Source: JBAXGE01 sp044344145 (GTDB lineage Bacteria > Planctomycetota > Phycisphaerae > WQYP01). From it: DNA of 7,043 bases. Positions 5,058 to 7,043 of the stretch are shown piece after piece. The DNA lies in the NCBI GenBank assembly GCA_044344145.1, contig JBIJDM010000155.1:1-7043 (forward strand). Direction: 5' to 3'. The notes below the pieces were generated by a model that was given only the letters and a program-made list of their open reading frames with translations, ran no database searches and was not told the origin of the DNA. Both the position numbers and the translations under genes were made by a program. Numbering within the stretch: position 1 is the stretch's first letter; each line of letters opens with the position of its first letter.

Positions 5058-7043
5058 GTGGCGACATTGACGGAGCAACTTCTCGCCCCCGACGGACTTA
5101 TTGCCCGGCGCCTGCATGATTTTGAACCCCGCCCCGAGCAGATTACCATGGCTCACGCCGTGGCGGATGCGTTCAATCATGCTCATCACCTGATCGTGGA
5201 AGCGGGCACCGGGATCGGGAAATCTTTTGCCTATCTGGCTCCGGCCATCGAACAGGTGGTCGTACATCAACGCCGGGTAGTCATTTCCACACACACCATC
5301 AGTTTGCAGGAACAATTGCTGCACAAGGATATCCCCCTGCTGCGCAGCGTCTGCGGGCATGAGTTTTCCGCTGTATTGTGCAAGGGGCGAAGCAACTACC
5401 TGTGCCTGCGTCGCATGCATCAAGCTCTGGAACGCATGACGGGCCTGTTTACGGATAGCCGTCATTACGATGACCTCATGCTGGTGCGCGACTGGTCCAA
5501 CGAAACCGAAGATGGTTCACGTTCCGATCTACCCCGTACGGTGGCCTGGCAGGTTTGGGAGCAGGTATGCGCAGAGCATGGCAACTGTCTGGGCAAGCGG
5601 TGCAAATATTATAATCCCTGCCACTATCAACAAAGCCGTCGGCGGATGCAAACCGGGCAACTGCTGATCTGCAATCATGCCATGTTTTTCGCCGACCTGG
5701 CGGTGCGCCGGGCCGGTGGGCAATTACTGCCGAATTATGATCTGGCCATTCTCGACGAAGCCCATACTATCGAAGCTGTGGCGGCGGAACATCTGGGGTT
5801 GAATGTCTCCGAAGCTGGCCTGCGCCATACGTTATCCCGGTTATATCAACCCCAAACCCATCGAGGCTTTCTCGCCCATCTGGATAAAGTGGATACTACC
5901 GAAGCCCGCGATGTAATCGCCCAGGCACATGCCGAAAGCCTTAATTTCTTCGATGATGTGCAGCGTTGGATGGAGTCGGACAGTCCCCCCAATGGCCGGG
6001 TACGGCGCAAAAATATTGTGCCTAATACCGTGGGCCCTTTGTTGGATCAGGCGGTACACCATTTGCGGCGGATGTTGGCCCAACTGGGCAAACTTACAGG
6101 CACGCCGATAGATATCGATGACAATCCCCAGGCAGGTCAGCCTACGGGTAACTTTGAAAACGAACGCGATTGTTTCGAACTGCAAAGCTATATCCAGCAA
6201 ATCCAAGGTAAGAGCGTGGCCCTGAGTGCCTGGTTGGCCCAGGAAATGGATGATTATGTGTATTGGGTCGAGTCGGCGGGACGAACCCATCGCCGGATCA
6301 CTCTCTCAGCGGCCCCGGTATGTGTGGGGCCCCATCTGAAAACCAATCTGTTCGATACCACGAAAAGCGTCATTCTGACCAGTGCCACACTGGCCACGGG
6401 ACGCAGCCAGAAATCCTCCAGCCCCTTCAGTTATCTCCGCCAGCGCATCGGTCTGGCCACCGGCCAGGAATTGCAGCTCGGATCCCCGTTCAACTACGAA
6501 ACCCAAGCCACGTTGTTTTTGGAAACCGGTTTGGGCGACCCCGACAGTCTGGATTTCATCATCAACGCCATGGCCCGGGCCATGGATTACCTGCGGCAAA
6601 CCCATGGCCATGCGTTCATCCTCTTTACATCCTATCGGGGACTCCAGGATGCCGCGGCCATACTCCGGCAACCTTTGGCGGAACTGGGCTATCCTCTGCT
6701 GGTCCAAGGGGCGGGGCAGGACCGCAGCCAGATGCTTGATTCCTTCAAGAAAAACGCCCATAGTGTGCTACTGGGGACGGATTCCTTTTGGCAGGGGGTG
6801 GATGTCCGGGGTGAAGCCCTGCGGAATGTCATTATTGTGAAACTTCCCTTCTCGGTACCCGATGAACCGTTGGTGGAAGCCCGGATGGAGCAGATCAAAC
6901 TTACCGGCGGTAATCCCTTCCGGGACTATTCGCTGCCCGAGGCGATCATCAAATTCAAACAGGGCTTTGGCCGGCTGATCCGAAGCCGCACCGATCACGG
7001 CATTGTCGTCGTCATGGATCACCGCATCGTTACCCGCCCCTAT
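5058..7043 (+). CDS. dinG: DinG/XPD-family ATP-dependent iron-sulfur DNA helicase, 3' end missing
   Basis: The gene starts at GTG 5058 and stays open to the window edge for 662 codons. The family consists of 5'-3' superfamily 2 DNA helicases that unwind R-loops, D-loops and forked DNA during repair and replication. Motifs in order: a Q-motif-like RPEQ (25-28), Walker A EAGTGIGKS (48-56, K55), LDEAH (232-236), SATL (442-445), LLGTDSFWQGVD (571-582) and motif VI QGFGRLIR (635-642). Four cysteines between motifs I and II (C116, C177, C182, C188) form the 4Fe-4S site; the 5- and 6-residue spacings of the last three match E. coli DinG. No N-terminal exonuclease domain is present, unlike Bacillus-type DinG. 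An in-frame TAA at 5043 rules out an earlier start. The ribosome site is weak (GAAG at 5047-5050). Only a few tens of residues should be missing. The 19-base gap to thrS implies co-transcription. XPD-type relatives cannot be fully excluded, but DinG/YoaA is the best fit. Confidence 0.92.
   Translation, partial: MATLTEQLLAPDGLIARRLHDFEPRPEQITMAHAVADAFNHAHHLIVEAGTGIGKSFAYLAPAIEQVVVHQRRVVISTHTISLQEQLLHKDIPLLRSVCGHEFSAVLCKGRSNYLCLRRMHQALERMTGLFTDSRHYDDLMLVRDWSNETEDGSRSDLPRTVAWQVWEQVCAEHGNCLGKRCKYYNPCHYQQSRRRMQTGQLLICNHAMFFADLAVRRAGGQLLPNYDLAILDEAHTIEAVAAEHLGLNVSEAGLRHTLSRLYQPQTHRGFLAHLDKVDTTEARDVIAQAHAESLNFFDDVQRWMESDSPPNGRVRRKNIVPNTVGPLLDQAVHHLRRMLAQLGKLTGTPIDIDDNPQAGQPTGNFENERDCFELQSYIQQIQGKSVALSAWLAQEMDDYVYWVESAGRTHRRITLSAAPVCVGPHLKTNLFDTTKSVILTSATLATGRSQKSSSPFSYLRQRIGLATGQELQLGSPFNYETQATLFLETGLGDPDSLDFIINAMARAMDYLRQTHGHAFILFTSYRGLQDAAAILRQPLAELGYPLLVQGAGQDRSQMLDSFKKNAHSVLLGTDSFWQGVDVRGEALRNVIIVKLPFSVPDEPLVEARMEQIKLTGGNPFRDYSLPEAIIKFKQGFGRLIRSRTDHGIVVVMDHRIVTRPY

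Overview
The window is a compact stretch of bacterial chromosome, moderately GC-rich, with short intergenic gaps, ATG/GTG starts and Shine-Dalgarno sites. I see no sign of a mobile element, CRISPR array, rRNA or tRNA. The genes are widely conserved, so the phylum cannot be fixed by eye. The cytosolic polysaccharide deacetylase, the MGDG-synthase-type glycosyltransferase, the unusual TatD hydrolase with a small partner, and the ThrRS form with an HYPYY...SQFP segment would fit a Planctomycetes/Verrucomicrobia-type bacterium. That placement is tentative.

Layout. Bases 1-420 (minus) hold the N-terminal 140 codons of a NodB-type polysaccharide deacetylase that runs off the left edge. Bases 421-556 are a divergent promoter region with one sigma70-like promoter facing each way. 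Bases 557-2836 (plus) are a tight three-gene cluster: a lipid-type glycosyltransferase, a 94-residue protein of unknown function, and a TatD-family metal hydrolase that overlaps the small gene by ATGA. Bases 2837-3052 are the regulatory leader of thrS. Bases 3053-5038 encode a full-length threonyl-tRNA synthetase. From 5058 to the right edge is a DinG-family iron-sulfur helicase that lacks only its C-terminal end.

The most interesting element is the thrS leader. It contains a sigma70-like promoter, an 11-codon reading frame (MMTTRTTNRHN, four Thr codons clustered just after the start), a long-range 11-bp stem beginning just after the Thr codons, and a mutually exclusive terminator hairpin followed by five T's. 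This is the textbook layout of ribosome-mediated transcription attenuation. Ribosomes stalled at Thr codons would allow the antiterminator and thrS expression; fluent translation to the stop codon would mask the antiterminator arm and let the terminator form. Because the dinG-like gene starts 19 bases after thrS with no terminator or evident promoter between, the helicase may also be placed under this threonine-responsive switch.
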